From assembly GCA_018622675.1 (NCBI GenBank), contig CP076020.1, forward strand, positions 372,001 through 436,000: a stretch of DNA of 64,000 nucleotides. Direction: 5' to 3'. The notes under the pieces are model-generated. The model searched no databases. It was not told the origin of the DNA and saw only the letters and a list, made by a program, of their open reading frames with translations. Numbering within the stretch: the first letter of the stretch is position 1; each line of letters starts with the position of its first letter. The translations under genes and the position numbers were made by a program. Source of the DNA: Mycoplasmatota bacterium. GTDB lineage: Bacteria > Bacillota_I > Bacilli_A > Izemoplasmatales > Hujiaoplasmataceae. Positions 36,329-44,993 of this stretch are shown here, one piece after another.

Positions 36329-36618
36329 TTAGTATCATTGTACCAGCTGGTGTTTTAGCAGGTATCGGTTTTATTCTAGGATTACTTATTAGTTTTGTTG
36401 CTAAAGTCTTCTATGTAGAAGAAGATCCAGCTATAGAAGAAGTAGTTGAATTATTACCTAAATATAATTGTGGAGCATGCGGTCATCCTGGTTGTAAAGA
36501 AATGGCAATATCTTTACTAAATAAAGAAAGTGAAGTTATGCAATGCAAACCAATTAAAAAAGACGCAGCTGAAGAATTAAAAACATATTTAAAAGAACAT
36601 TTTGAAAAAAAAAAATAA
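36316..36618 (+). CDS. rnfB: Very short RnfB, only membrane anchor and first Fe-S domain
   Basis: A 100-residue RnfB. It has the N-terminal membrane helix (about 5-30) and the first 4Fe-4S domain, with cysteines in YNCGACGHPGC and a fourth in VMQCKP. It ends after KKK, while RnfB proteins are normally about 260-330 residues and carry further ferredoxin domains with CxxCxxC motifs. No continuation is seen in any frame before the terminator at 36629, so the shortness looks real and not a frameshift. Electrons may reach it directly from a soluble ferredoxin. Confidence 0.85.
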   Translation: MDFIISIIVPAGVLAGIGFILGLLISFVAKVFYVEEDPAIEEVVELLPKYNCGACGHPGCKEMAISLLNKESEVMQCKPIKKDAAEELKTYLKEHFEKKK

Positions 36619-36628
36619 GCAAATAAAG

Positions 36629-36660
36629 ATAGACCACATATAGATACTGTGGTCTTTTTC
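36629..36660 (+). terminator. Terminator of the RNF operon
   Basis: AGACCACA / TGTGGTCT stem followed by a T-rich tail. Confidence 0.88.
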
Positions 36661-36732
36661 TTTTAGTAAAATTTGATGATTCAAAAAAAATAACGATAGT
36701 TATAAAAAAGTGAAAAAAACTTGCGAAATTTG

Positions 36733-36761
36733 TTGCAATAACATAACGAATGTGTTATATT
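36733..36761 (+). promoter_or_regulatory. Promoter of the flavin-type lipoprotein gene
   Basis: TTGCAA (36733-36738), 17-base spacer and TATATT (36756-36761) preceded by TGT. The predicted transcript start near 36768 rules out the in-frame ATG at 36766 as the protein start. Confidence 0.75.
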
Positions 36762-36813
36762 TTATATGGACTTAAAAAATTATATTTTAATAAAAGAAGG
36801 GACAGGTTTTAAA

Positions 36814-37668
36814 ATGAAAAAATTATTAACATTTTTATTTGCAGCATTCTTATTAATTGGATTAGCTGCTTGTAACGGAGAAAGAACTTATGCTGCTGAT
36901 GGAGAATATACTGCTTTTGATATTGATTACCATCATGGGGCTCCAATGATTACTGAAGTAACAGTAACAATTGAAGATGATGAAATTACAGGTTATTATA
37001 TTGATGCTTTGCAATCATCTCTTGGTGAAGAAGGCGTAACTTGGAATGAAAAAACTAAAAAAGAATTAGGTGACGACTATGGTATGGTTGAAAATGGTGG
37101 AGCTATTGCTGAATGGTATGTTCAAGCTGAACGTATTGAAGCATTCTGGTTAGAAAATGGTGCAGATGCTGTTACAACTGATGAAGACAATTATATCGAC
37201 AACGTTACAGATGTAACAATGAAAGATGGCGGATATTCTGATTTAGCAATAGAAGCTGTACAACAAGCTAAAGATGGAATCACTAAAGCTTATGTAACTA
37301 CTCTTCATTATAACGGAACTGCTAATGTAACTTGGGCAACTCTAGAAGTAGACGCTGAAGGAGATATCGTAGACTTAGAATTAGACGTACTTCAATCTTC
37401 TATTACAGATGGAACATTCGCATGGAATGAAAAAACAAAACAAGAACTTGGCGATGACTATGGTATGGCTACAAAAAATGGAAATGCAAACGGTGGACTA
37501 TACGAATGGTACGAACAAGCTGATATGATTACAGATTATATTATGGAAAACGGATGGGAAGATTCATTCACAGTTGCTGATTCAGATCTTGATACTGAAA
37601 CAGATGTTACAATCTCTACTGGAGATTACGAAAAAGTATTAAAAGCAGTTTTTGATAAAATTGCATAA
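36814..37668 (+). CDS. Lipoprotein with two FMN-binding-like repeats (PplA-like)
   Basis: A 284-residue lipoprotein with lipobox LAAC (Cys20). The mature part is two repeats of about 130 residues. Both contain LQSS, then WNEKTKxELGDDYGM, then a WYxQA block and a TDVT block. This layout resembles the flavinylated lipoproteins of extracellular electron transfer systems such as Listeria PplA, where the fourth block carries a (S/T)GA(S/T) motif; here it reads TDVT, so FMN attachment is uncertain. It lies right after the RNF operon, and its own strong promoter suggests high expression. Confidence 0.7.
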   Translation: MKKLLTFLFAAFLLIGLAACNGERTYAADGEYTAFDIDYHHGAPMITEVTVTIEDDEITGYYIDALQSSLGEEGVTWNEKTKKELGDDYGMVENGGAIAEWYVQAERIEAFWLENGADAVTTDEDNYIDNVTDVTMKDGGYSDLAIEAVQQAKDGITKAYVTTLHYNGTANVTWATLEVDAEGDIVDLELDVLQSSITDGTFAWNEKTKQELGDDYGMATKNGNANGGLYEWYEQADMITDYIMENGWEDSFTVADSDLDTETDVTISTGDYEKVLKAVFDKIA

Positions 37669-37682
37669 TAAAATATAATATT

Positions 37683-37714
37683 AAAAGTTGCTAATTTTTA
37701 GCAGCTTTTTTTTA
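37683..37714 (+). terminator. Terminator after the lipoprotein gene
   Basis: AAAGTTGCTAA / TTAGCAGCTTT stem (one G-U pair), followed by a long T run. Confidence 0.88.
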
Positions 37715-37727
37715 TTTTTTTCAATAA

Positions 37728-37765
37728 AGAAAGCGCTTTATTTTTTATCTTATGATTGTTATAAT
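37728..37765 (+). promoter_or_regulatory. hut operon promoter with overlapping palindromic operator
   Basis: The extended -10 TGT-TATAAT lies at 37757-37765. The perfect palindrome AAAGCGCTTT (37730-37739) sits against the -35 position. With its flanks (AGAAAGCGCTTTAT) it resembles the catabolite-repression cre consensus TGWAANCGNTNWCA, which fits control of a histidine-use operon, but a dedicated repressor is also possible. Confidence 0.55.
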
Positions 37766-37788
37766 AGAAGGGAAAGTAAGGTGATATT

Positions 37789-39294
37789 TTGATATATATA
37801 AATGGAGAAAATCTTAACCTAAATACATTTATAAAAATTGTATTTGATCGCGAGTTGGTTGGGGTTGAAGAAGAAAGTATAAGAAAAGTTGATAAGGCAT
37901 GTGATTATGTAAAAAAAGTTGTTGATTCTGATGTGCCAACTTATGGAATTAATACAGGGTTCGGACAATTAAGTACTGAATCTATCAATAAAGAAGATAC
38001 ATCAACCTTGCAAGAAAACTTAATAAAAAGTCATGCTTGTGGGGTTGGAAAACCTTTAGATGATACTTATGTTAGAGGTATGCTTCTTTTAAGGGTCAAT
38101 GCATTGATTAAAGGTTACAGTGGTATACGCTATGTGGTTATTGAGAAGATGGTTGAATTATTGAATAAGAATGTTTTGCCAGTTGTTTATTCTCAAGGTT
38201 CACTTGGGGCTAGTGGTGATTTAGCACCTCTATCACATATGGCCTTGCCTTTGATTGGTTTAGGAGAGGTTATGGTTAATGGAAAAAAATTTAAGGCTAA
38301 AGAAGGTTTAGAAATTGCTGGTGTTAAACCACTTAAAGGTCTTGTGGCTAAAGAAGGCTTAGCTTTAATTAATGGTACTCAGGCAATCACTAGCATATCT
38401 GCTATTACTGTATACCATGCACTCAACTTATTTAATTTAAGTGTTCATACATTAGGCTTGACAATGGAAGCATTGAATGGAATCACTGATGTCTTTGATG
38501 GCGAAGTTCATCAATTGCGTAATCAATCTGGACAACAATATGTTGCATCTAGATTAAGAGAAATTCTAAGAGATTCTAAGTTAACAACTAAACAAGGTGA
38601 GCAAAGAGTTCAAGATGCATATTCATTGCGTTGTTCACCGCAAGTTTTAGGTGCATCTTTGGATGCTATAAATTATGTCTATGATGTTATAGAGAAAGAA
38701 ATGAATGCTGTGACTGATAATCCATTGGTCTTCTCTGATAGAGAAAAGGTGATTAGTGCAGGTAATTTTCACGGTCAACCTTTGGCTATAGCAATGGATT
38801 TTTTATCTATTGCTATGAGTGAGTTGGCCAATATTTCAGAAAGACGTTTGGAAAGAATGGTTAATTCTGCTTTAAGTAATGGTTTACCACCATTCTTAGT
38901 AAAAAAACCAGGACTTAATTCTGGTTTTATGATCGTTCAATATACAGCAGCTTCTTTGGTGAGTGAAAATAAAGTTTTATCCCATCCGGCAAGTGTAGAT
39001 TCTATTCCTTCATCAGCAAATCAAGAAGACCATGTATCAATGGGAAATCATGGTGCTAGAAAAGCAAGTGATATTGTAGATAATGCATATAAAGTCATAT
39101 CGCTAGAATTGTTAACTGCATTGCAAGCAGTTGATTTTAGAGATTCAAGCAAAATGAGTTCAGTAACAAAAATGATTTATGATTTTATAAGACAAGATAT
39201 CAAGTTTATTGAAGATGATGTTTTAATGTATGAAAGAATGCATAAGATAGAATATTTAGTTAAAACAAAAGACTTTATTAAAATGATTGGTTAG
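37789..39294 (+). CDS. hutH: Histidine ammonia-lyase
   Basis: A 501-residue lyase that turns histidine into urocanate and ammonia, first step of the hut pathway. The self-made MIO cofactor comes from Ala141-Ser142-Gly143 in GSLGASGDLAPLSHMALPL. Other signatures are YGINTGFGQLS and NQEDHVSMG. The start is a TTG codon at 37789, preceded by AAGGTGAT; no ATG is available nearby. It heads an operon with hutU, ftcD, hutI, a cyclodeaminase gene and a transaldolase gene. Confidence 0.96.
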   Translation: MIYINGENLNLNTFIKIVFDRELVGVEEESIRKVDKACDYVKKVVDSDVPTYGINTGFGQLSTESINKEDTSTLQENLIKSHACGVGKPLDDTYVRGMLLLRVNALIKGYSGIRYVVIEKMVELLNKNVLPVVYSQGSLGASGDLAPLSHMALPLIGLGEVMVNGKKFKAKEGLEIAGVKPLKGLVAKEGLALINGTQAITSISAITVYHALNLFNLSVHTLGLTMEALNGITDVFDGEVHQLRNQSGQQYVASRLREILRDSKLTTKQGEQRVQDAYSLRCSPQVLGASLDAINYVYDVIEKEMNAVTDNPLVFSDREKVISAGNFHGQPLAIAMDFLSIAMSELANISERRLERMVNSALSNGLPPFLVKKPGLNSGFMIVQYTAASLVSENKVLSHPASVDSIPSSANQEDHVSMGNHGARKASDIVDNAYKVISLELLTALQAVDFRDSSKMSSVTKMIYDFIRQDIKFIEDDVLMYERMHKIEYLVKTKDFIKMIG

Positions 39295-39304
39295 GAGGAA
39301 GATG

Positions 39305-41317
39305 ATGAATATGACACTAGATCAAATTTTTAAGGAGTTACCTGAACCTATTCAATTTGATAAAAGCATTAGGAGAGCACCTAAAAGAGATTTTTCTTTG
39401 ACTGAAAAAGAAACAAAATTAGCCCTTAAAAATGCTTTAAGGTATATCCCTAAAAAATGGCACAAAGAATTGGCAGAAGAATTTTTAGAAGAATTATTAA
39501 CTAGAGGTAAAATTTATGGTTATAGGTTCAAACCTAAAACAAGGATCTATGGGAAGCCTTTAAATGATTACCCGGGTAAAATAGTTGAAGCAAAAGCTTT
39601 TCAGGTAATGATTGATAATAATTTAGACAACGATATTGCTCTATATCCATATGAACTTATTACATATGGTGAAACTGGAGCGGTTTTTCAAAATTGGATG
39701 CAATATCATTTAGTAAAAAAATATTTGCAAGAGATGAATGATGAACAAACACTTATGATTATGTCTGGTCATCCTTTGGGATTGTTTAAATCAAGCAAAC
39801 AATCTCCGCGTGTTATTATAACCAACGGTTTAATGATTGGTGCTTTTGATGATCTTAAAAACTTTAATAGAGCATCATCTTTAGGTGTAGCAAACTATGG
39901 ACAAATGACCGCAGGTGGTTGGATGTATATTGGGCCACAAGGAATTGTACACGGCACATATTCAACTCTATTGAATGCTGGTCGTATGAAACTTGGTATA
40001 GCTGAAGATAAAGATTTAAGAGGCAAATTATTTGTTTCTAGTGGTCTTGGTGGTATGAGTGGAGCTCAAGGAAAAGCGGTTGAAATTTCTGGTGGGGTTG
40101 GAATTATTGCGGAAGTAGATGATTCTAGAATTCAAACTAGATTTGAACAAGGCTGGGTTAGCAAAGTGACAACTCATCCTGAAGAAGCTTTTAAAGTGGC
40201 TGAAGAATACATGAAAAAAGAATCAAGAATAGCGATTGCATATCATGGTAATGTTGTTGATTTATTGGAATATGCAAATGAAAATGACATTCATATTGAT
40301 TTATTAAGTGATCAAACTAGCTGTCACGCTGTTTATGAAGGTGGCTATTGTCCTGTGGGCATCTCTTTTGAAGAAAGAACCCATCTATTACAAACAGACA
40401 TGGATACATTTACCTCACTAGTCAATGAAACATTAAAAAGACATTTTAATGTGATAAAAGCTTTAGTTGCAAAAGGCACATATTTCTTTGATTATGGTAA
40501 TTCCTTTATGAAAGCAGTTTATGATGCTGGTGTAACTGAAATCTGCGCCAACGGGGAAAATGATCTTGATGGATTCATATGGCCAAGTTATGTAGAGGAT
40601 ATCATGGGGCCAGTCTTGTTTGATTATGGCTACGGTCCATTTAGATGGGTTTGTTTATCTGGTAATGAAAAAGATTTGGATAAAACAGATAAAGCTGCCA
40701 TGAGTGCTATAGACCCTGAAAGGCGTTTTCAAGATAGAGATAATTACCAATGGATTAAAGATGCTAAAAAGAATCAATTAGTAGTCGGAACCCTAGCGAG
40801 AATTTTATATCAAGATGCCTATGGCCGTTTAAAAATTGCTTTGAAATTTAATGAAATGGTTAGGGATGGAGAGATTGGTCCAATTATGTTAGGTAGAGAC
40901 CACCATGACACTGGCGGAACAGATTCTCCATTTAGAGAAACATCTAATATTAAAGACGGTTCAAATGTCATGGCTGAGATGGCAACTCAAGTAGCTCTCG
41001 GTAATACTGCAAGAGGTATGAGTTTGGTGACGCTTCACAATGGTGGCGGCGTTGGAATCGGTAAAGTCATGAATGGAGGATATGGTATGGTTTTAGATGG
41101 ATCTTATGAAAAAGATGAAATTCTTAAATCAGCCATGTTACATGACGTGATGACCGGTGTTTCTAGACGTGCGTGGGCAAGAAATGAAAACGCTATGACA
41201 ACCAGTAAAGAATACAATGATTTAGATAACAATTCATTTATTACGTTGCCTGAACTAACAGATGAATTATTAATAGATGAGCTCGTAGAAAAAAAATATA
41301 AAAAGGGAGGAAAATAA
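39305..41317 (+). CDS. hutU: Urocanate hydratase (long form)
   Basis: A 670-residue urocanase that hydrates urocanate to imidazolonepropionate using tightly bound NAD+. It is longer than the roughly 555-residue enzyme of Pseudomonas and Bacillus and matches the long form with an N-terminal extension. Recognisable stretches are TAGGWMYIGPQGIVHGTYST, GGMSGAQGKAVEI and the QTSCHAVYEGGYCPVG region. ATG 39305 is preferred because GGAGG at 39294-39298 then has a six-base spacer. It overlaps ftcD by one base (TAATG). Confidence 0.93.
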   Translation: MNMTLDQIFKELPEPIQFDKSIRRAPKRDFSLTEKETKLALKNALRYIPKKWHKELAEEFLEELLTRGKIYGYRFKPKTRIYGKPLNDYPGKIVEAKAFQVMIDNNLDNDIALYPYELITYGETGAVFQNWMQYHLVKKYLQEMNDEQTLMIMSGHPLGLFKSSKQSPRVIITNGLMIGAFDDLKNFNRASSLGVANYGQMTAGGWMYIGPQGIVHGTYSTLLNAGRMKLGIAEDKDLRGKLFVSSGLGGMSGAQGKAVEISGGVGIIAEVDDSRIQTRFEQGWVSKVTTHPEEAFKVAEEYMKKESRIAIAYHGNVVDLLEYANENDIHIDLLSDQTSCHAVYEGGYCPVGISFEERTHLLQTDMDTFTSLVNETLKRHFNVIKALVAKGTYFFDYGNSFMKAVYDAGVTEICANGENDLDGFIWPSYVEDIMGPVLFDYGYGPFRWVCLSGNEKDLDKTDKAAMSAIDPERRFQDRDNYQWIKDAKKNQLVVGTLARILYQDAYGRLKIALKFNEMVRDGEIGPIMLGRDHHDTGGTDSPFRETSNIKDGSNVMAEMATQVALGNTARGMSLVTLHNGGGVGIGKVMNGGYGMVLDGSYEKDEILKSAMLHDVMTGVSRRAWARNENAMTTSKEYNDLDNNSFITLPELTDELLIDELVEKKYKKGGK

Positions 41318-42279
41318 TGGATAAGATTGTAGAATGTGTACCCAATTTTTCTGAGGGTAGAGACCAAGAAAAAATTGAAAGAATTATGTCTGTGATCAAG
41401 AATAATAACGAAATTAAATTAATCAACTATGAAGCAGATGCTGATTATAACCGTACTGTTGTGACTTTAATTGGACGACCTCAAAAAATGATTCAAGCAT
41501 TAATGGACTTGACCAAAGTATGTTTAAAAGAAATAGATTTAACTAAACATAGTGGAGAGCATGCTAGAATGGGCGCTATTGATGTTATACCTTTTATTCC
41601 AATATCTAACATTAAAATGAGTGAATGTGTTGAATACAGCCAAATACTAGCTGAAAAAATAGGAAACACTTTTGACATTCCAGTATTTTTATACGCTGAA
41701 GCTGCAAAGACCGAAGATAGAGTAAAATTACCTAATATTAGGAAAGGCGAATTTGAAGGAATGGAAGAAAAAATTAAAGATCCTCATTGGAAACCCGATT
41801 TTGGTCCTTCTAGAAGACACCCTTCCTTTGGCGCTTTAGCTGTTGGCGCAAGAGATTTCTTAGTAGCCTATAATATAGATATTCAAACAGATGACGAAAA
41901 ACGCACAAATCAGTTTGCTAGAGCAATAAGAGGAAGTAGTGGTGGTTTTCAATTCGTTCAGGCAGGTCCTGTATATTTAGAAAATAGAGGTCACACTCAA
42001 GTAACAATGAATATACTCAATTATAAGAAAAATCCTATTTATAGAATTTTTGAGACGGTTAAAATGGAAGCGAGAAGGTATGGTTTTGATGTGCCATCAG
42101 CTGAAATAGTTGGTCTAGTACCTAAGGATGCACTTTTAAGATCATTGAGATATTATTATGGAATTGAAAATAAGGAGTACAATAAAGACATGCCTATAGA
42201 TGAGGTTGTTGAAGGTTGTAGAAAATATCTTAAATTTAGAGATTTCGATGAAACTAAAATCATTGATTATTTTCTATAG
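41317..42279 (+). CDS. ftcD: Glutamate formimidoyltransferase
   Basis: A 320-residue enzyme that moves the formimino group from formiminoglutamate to tetrahydrofolate, giving glutamate. The start VECVPNFSEGRDQEKI and the HSGEHARMGAIDVIPFIP segment with the catalytic His are typical. Only the transferase domain is present; the cyclodeaminase is a separate gene two positions downstream. GGGAGG precedes ATG. This variant means histidine nitrogen ends on folate and not as formamide. Confidence 0.94.
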   Translation: MDKIVECVPNFSEGRDQEKIERIMSVIKNNNEIKLINYEADADYNRTVVTLIGRPQKMIQALMDLTKVCLKEIDLTKHSGEHARMGAIDVIPFIPISNIKMSECVEYSQILAEKIGNTFDIPVFLYAEAAKTEDRVKLPNIRKGEFEGMEEKIKDPHWKPDFGPSRRHPSFGALAVGARDFLVAYNIDIQTDDEKRTNQFARAIRGSSGGFQFVQAGPVYLENRGHTQVTMNILNYKKNPIYRIFETVKMEARRYGFDVPSAEIVGLVPKDALLRSLRYYYGIENKEYNKDMPIDEVVEGCRKYLKFRDFDETKIIDYFL

Positions 42280-42291
42280 GAGAAGTTTTGT

Positions 42292-43545
42292 ATGAAAACA
42301 ATCATTCATAATATAAAAACGATATATACTTCAAAGATGATGCCACCTGTTAAAGGCAAAGATATGGCTGTTATCGATAAGATTGATGATCCCTATCTTG
42401 TTATAGAAGACGGTCTGATTATCAAAATAGGGCAAGGTGACTATCATCAAGATTTTGAAAACGATATAAATCTATATGATGCTAAGCAAAAAATTATGAT
42501 TCCTGGATTAATAGATTCTCACACGCATTTAGTTTTCGGTGGTTCAAGAGAATCTGAATTTAGTCAAAAAATTGCTGGTGTTCCATATTTAGAAATATTG
42601 GCAGCTGGTGGTGGTATTTTAAACACTGTAAATGCGACGAGATATGCGAGTTTTAATGAATTATATGATCAAGCAAAAAAATCTTTAGATGAAATGTTGT
42701 TGTTTGGGGTAACATCTCTAGAAGTTAAATCCGGCTATGGTTTAGACTTGGAAACAGAAGTGAAGCAGTTAAAAGTTGCTAAAGCTTTAAATGAAAATCA
42801 TCCGATAGATATTTACATGACTTATTTAGGCGCTCATGCTTTACCTAAAGAGTTTAAGAATAAAAGGGATATTTATATTGATCAAGTTATTGAAGACTTG
42901 AATGTCATTCATCAAGAGAAGCTTGCTGACTATGTTGATGTTTTTTGTGAGACTGGTGTTTTTACAGCAGAAGAGACAAAGAGAATTTTATTAGCAGCTA
43001 AGAAACTAGGTTTTAAGTTAAGGGTTCATTCAGATGAAATTGATTCTATAGGTGGAACAAAAGTCAGTGTAGATTTGGGAGCTAAAACCGTTGATCATTT
43101 AATGGCTTTAACTGAAAATGATATGACACTTTTAGCTCAATCAAATACGATTGCTAACTTACTGCCTTCTACATCTTTCTTTTTGAATAAAGAGTACGCT
43201 CCTGCAAGAAAGATGATTGACAAAGGTATGGCCTTGGCAATATCAAGTGATTACAATCCAGGATCTACACCTTCAGAAAATTATCAGTTAACTTTACAAA
43301 TAGCCGGGAATAAACTGAGAATGTTGCCAAGTGAAATATTGACAGCTTCAACAATTAATCCTGCATTTAGCTTGGATATTCATGATTTTGTTGGTAAAAT
43401 AGAGAAGGGTAAGCATGCTGATTTATTATTATTAGATTGCCCTAATCTAGATTATTTCATTTATCACTATGGTATTAACCACACGTATAGTGTATTTAAA
43501 AAAGGAAAATTATTAGTAGAAAATAGAAAGGTTGTTGATGCATAA
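42292..43545 (+). CDS. hutI: Imidazolonepropionase
   Basis: A 417-residue metal-dependent amidohydrolase that opens imidazolonepropionate to formiminoglutamate, third step of the pathway. The metal motif is DSHTHLVFGGSRESEF (His77, His79), with later EVKSGYGLD, VHSDEIDSIGG and SSDYNPGSTPS. The length is normal. An AGGAGAAG leader precedes ATG, and the cyclodeaminase gene starts directly after its stop. Confidence 0.95.
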   Translation: MKTIIHNIKTIYTSKMMPPVKGKDMAVIDKIDDPYLVIEDGLIIKIGQGDYHQDFENDINLYDAKQKIMIPGLIDSHTHLVFGGSRESEFSQKIAGVPYLEILAAGGGILNTVNATRYASFNELYDQAKKSLDEMLLFGVTSLEVKSGYGLDLETEVKQLKVAKALNENHPIDIYMTYLGAHALPKEFKNKRDIYIDQVIEDLNVIHQEKLADYVDVFCETGVFTAEETKRILLAAKKLGFKLRVHSDEIDSIGGTKVSVDLGAKTVDHLMALTENDMTLLAQSNTIANLLPSTSFFLNKEYAPARKMIDKGMALAISSDYNPGSTPSENYQLTLQIAGNKLRMLPSEILTASTINPAFSLDIHDFVGKIEKGKHADLLLLDCPNLDYFIYHYGINHTYSVFKKGKLLVENRKVVDA

Positions 43546-44178
43546 ATGAAATTAGTAGATTTAAGTGTAAAAGAATTTATTGATACATTAGCTTCAGATG
43601 CAGTTGCACCGGGTGGTGGAAGTGTTAGTGCTCTAGCTGGGGCCAATGGATGCGGTTTACTTGCTATGGCTGGTGAGTTGACTTTTAATAAAAAGAAATT
43701 TAAAGAACTTGATGAAGAAGTTAAAAAGAATTTTAAAGACCTGATAGATTTTTTTAAGAATGCTAAAAATCAATTTTTATCATATATAGATGAAGATACT
43801 GATGCTTTTAATATGTTGATGGATGCTTTTAGACTGCCAAAAGAACAAGAAGACGAAAGAAGAAAACGTTCCTTAGAAATTCAGAAAGCTACAATGGAGA
43901 CTATAAGAGTACCTATGGAAGTGTGTCATTTATCTATTGAATCATTAAGAAAAGTTGCTGATGTGATGGCTCATTCTAATAAGAATACTATTTCTGACCA
44001 AGGTGTTGGCGTTATGATGTTGCATTCAGCGATAGAAGGCTCAGCTATGAATGTATTAATCAACTTAAGTGGTTTAAAGGATCATGTGTTAGCAAAGGAA
44101 TATAGAGAAACAGTTGAAGATATTAAAAAAGAAGCAAACGCTCTAAGAGAAAGCCTTTTAGAGAAAGTTATTCTATAA
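43546..44178 (+). CDS. fchA: Formiminotetrahydrofolate cyclodeaminase
   Basis: A 210-residue all-helical enzyme that releases ammonia from formimino-tetrahydrofolate to give methenyl-tetrahydrofolate. Signatures are the N-terminal VAPGGGSVSALAGANGCGL and DEDTDAFNMLMDAFRLPK. The gene has no space to hutI and no clear ribosome binding site of its own beyond GAAAGG, so coupling is likely. Together with FtcD it feeds one-carbon units into folate. Confidence 0.9.
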   Translation: MKLVDLSVKEFIDTLASDAVAPGGGSVSALAGANGCGLLAMAGELTFNKKKFKELDEEVKKNFKDLIDFFKNAKNQFLSYIDEDTDAFNMLMDAFRLPKEQEDERRKRSLEIQKATMETIRVPMEVCHLSIESLRKVADVMAHSNKNTISDQGVGVMMLHSAIEGSAMNVLINLSGLKDHVLAKEYRETVEDIKKEANALRESLLEKVIL

Positions 44179-44193
44179 AAAAAGGAGAAATAT

Positions 44194-44838
44194 ATGAAAT
44201 TATTCGCAGATACAGCAATTATTAATGAAATTGAAGAAGTAAGTCAATGGGGGATTATTTCTGGTGTAACGACTAATCCATCGTTGATTGCTAAATCTGG
44301 TATCACACTAGGAGATGCAATAAAAAAAATCGTCAACTTAGTTGATGGACCAATTAGTGCTGAAGTTAACGAAGGAAAAGCAGATGATATGCTTGAAGAA
44401 GCAAGGGTTTATGCAGCTATGCATAAAAACATTGTTGTAAAAATCCCTATGACTTTAGAGGGTGTTAAGGCAGTAAAACAATTAACTAAAGAAGGTATAA
44501 AAACAAATGTTACTTTAGTATTTTCTGTTTCACAAGCCCTTATGGCAGCAAGTGCAGGAGCAACTTATGTGTCTCCATTCTTAGGAAGATTGGACGACTT
44601 AACACAAACTGATGATGCTGGATATAAATTGGTTAAAGATATTAAAGAAATGTTTAAGACATATCAATTTAAAACTGAAATTATTGCGGCTTCAATAAGA
44701 CATTTAGAACATGTCAATCAGTCAATTAAAGCAGGTGCTGATATAGCAACAATTCCTTATAAGGTATTAAAAGAAATGGTTAAACATGAATTAACCGATA
44801 AAGGATTAAAAATATTTGCTGAAGCAAGTCAAAAATAA
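44194..44838 (+). CDS. Transaldolase, small TalC/FSA type
   Basis: A 214-residue class I aldolase of the short transaldolase/fructose-6-phosphate aldolase family. The start [17 protein letters not shown] and the Schiff-base lysine in NIVVKIPMT (Lys83) are all present. [15 protein letters not shown]-like residues (here [15 protein letters not shown]) follow. Transaldolase and FSA cannot be separated with confidence from these motifs. It is the last gene before the terminator and shares the AAAGGAG leader pattern of the operon. Confidence 0.92.
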   Translation: MKLFADTAIINEIEEVSQWGIISGVTTNPSLIAKSGITLGDAIKKIVNLVDGPISAEVNEGKADDMLEEARVYAAMHKNIVVKIPMTLEGVKAVKQLTKEGIKTNVTLVFSVSQALMAASAGATYVSPFLGRLDDLTQTDDAGYKLVKDIKEMFKTYQFKTEIIAASIRHLEHVNQSIKAGADIATIPYKVLKEMVKHELTDKGLKIFAEASQK

Positions 44839-44856
44839 AACGATAGTAAAAGATGA

Positions 44857-44889
44857 TAGAAAACCATGAATTTGGTTTTCTTTTTTTTT
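44857..44889 (+). terminator. Terminator of the hut/transaldolase operon
   Basis: GAAAACCA / TGGTTTTC stem followed by nine T. Confidence 0.92.
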
Positions 44890-44937
44890 ACACACAAAAA
44901 TATCATAATCAAATCATAGATTTTACTTGATATAGTA

Positions 44938-44969
44938 TGTTATAATTGATTAACCGACCATATGGTCGG
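44938..44969 (+). promoter_or_regulatory. RND operon promoter and TetR-type operator
   Basis: Extended -10 TGT-TATAAT at 44938-44946, followed at 44954-44969 by the perfect 16-base palindrome CCGACCATATGGTCGG. The palindrome covers the expected transcript start, so a bound repressor would block transcription. The TetR gene at the end of the operon is the obvious candidate. Confidence 0.75.
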
Positions 44970-44993
44970 ATTAAAATTATAAGGAGCACATTT

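Noticed and set aside
36316-36618. Frameshifted rnfB pseudogene
   Set aside because: I looked for further cysteine motifs in all frames up to the terminator at 36629 and found none, so a simple frameshift does not explain the length. An assembly error cannot be fully excluded.
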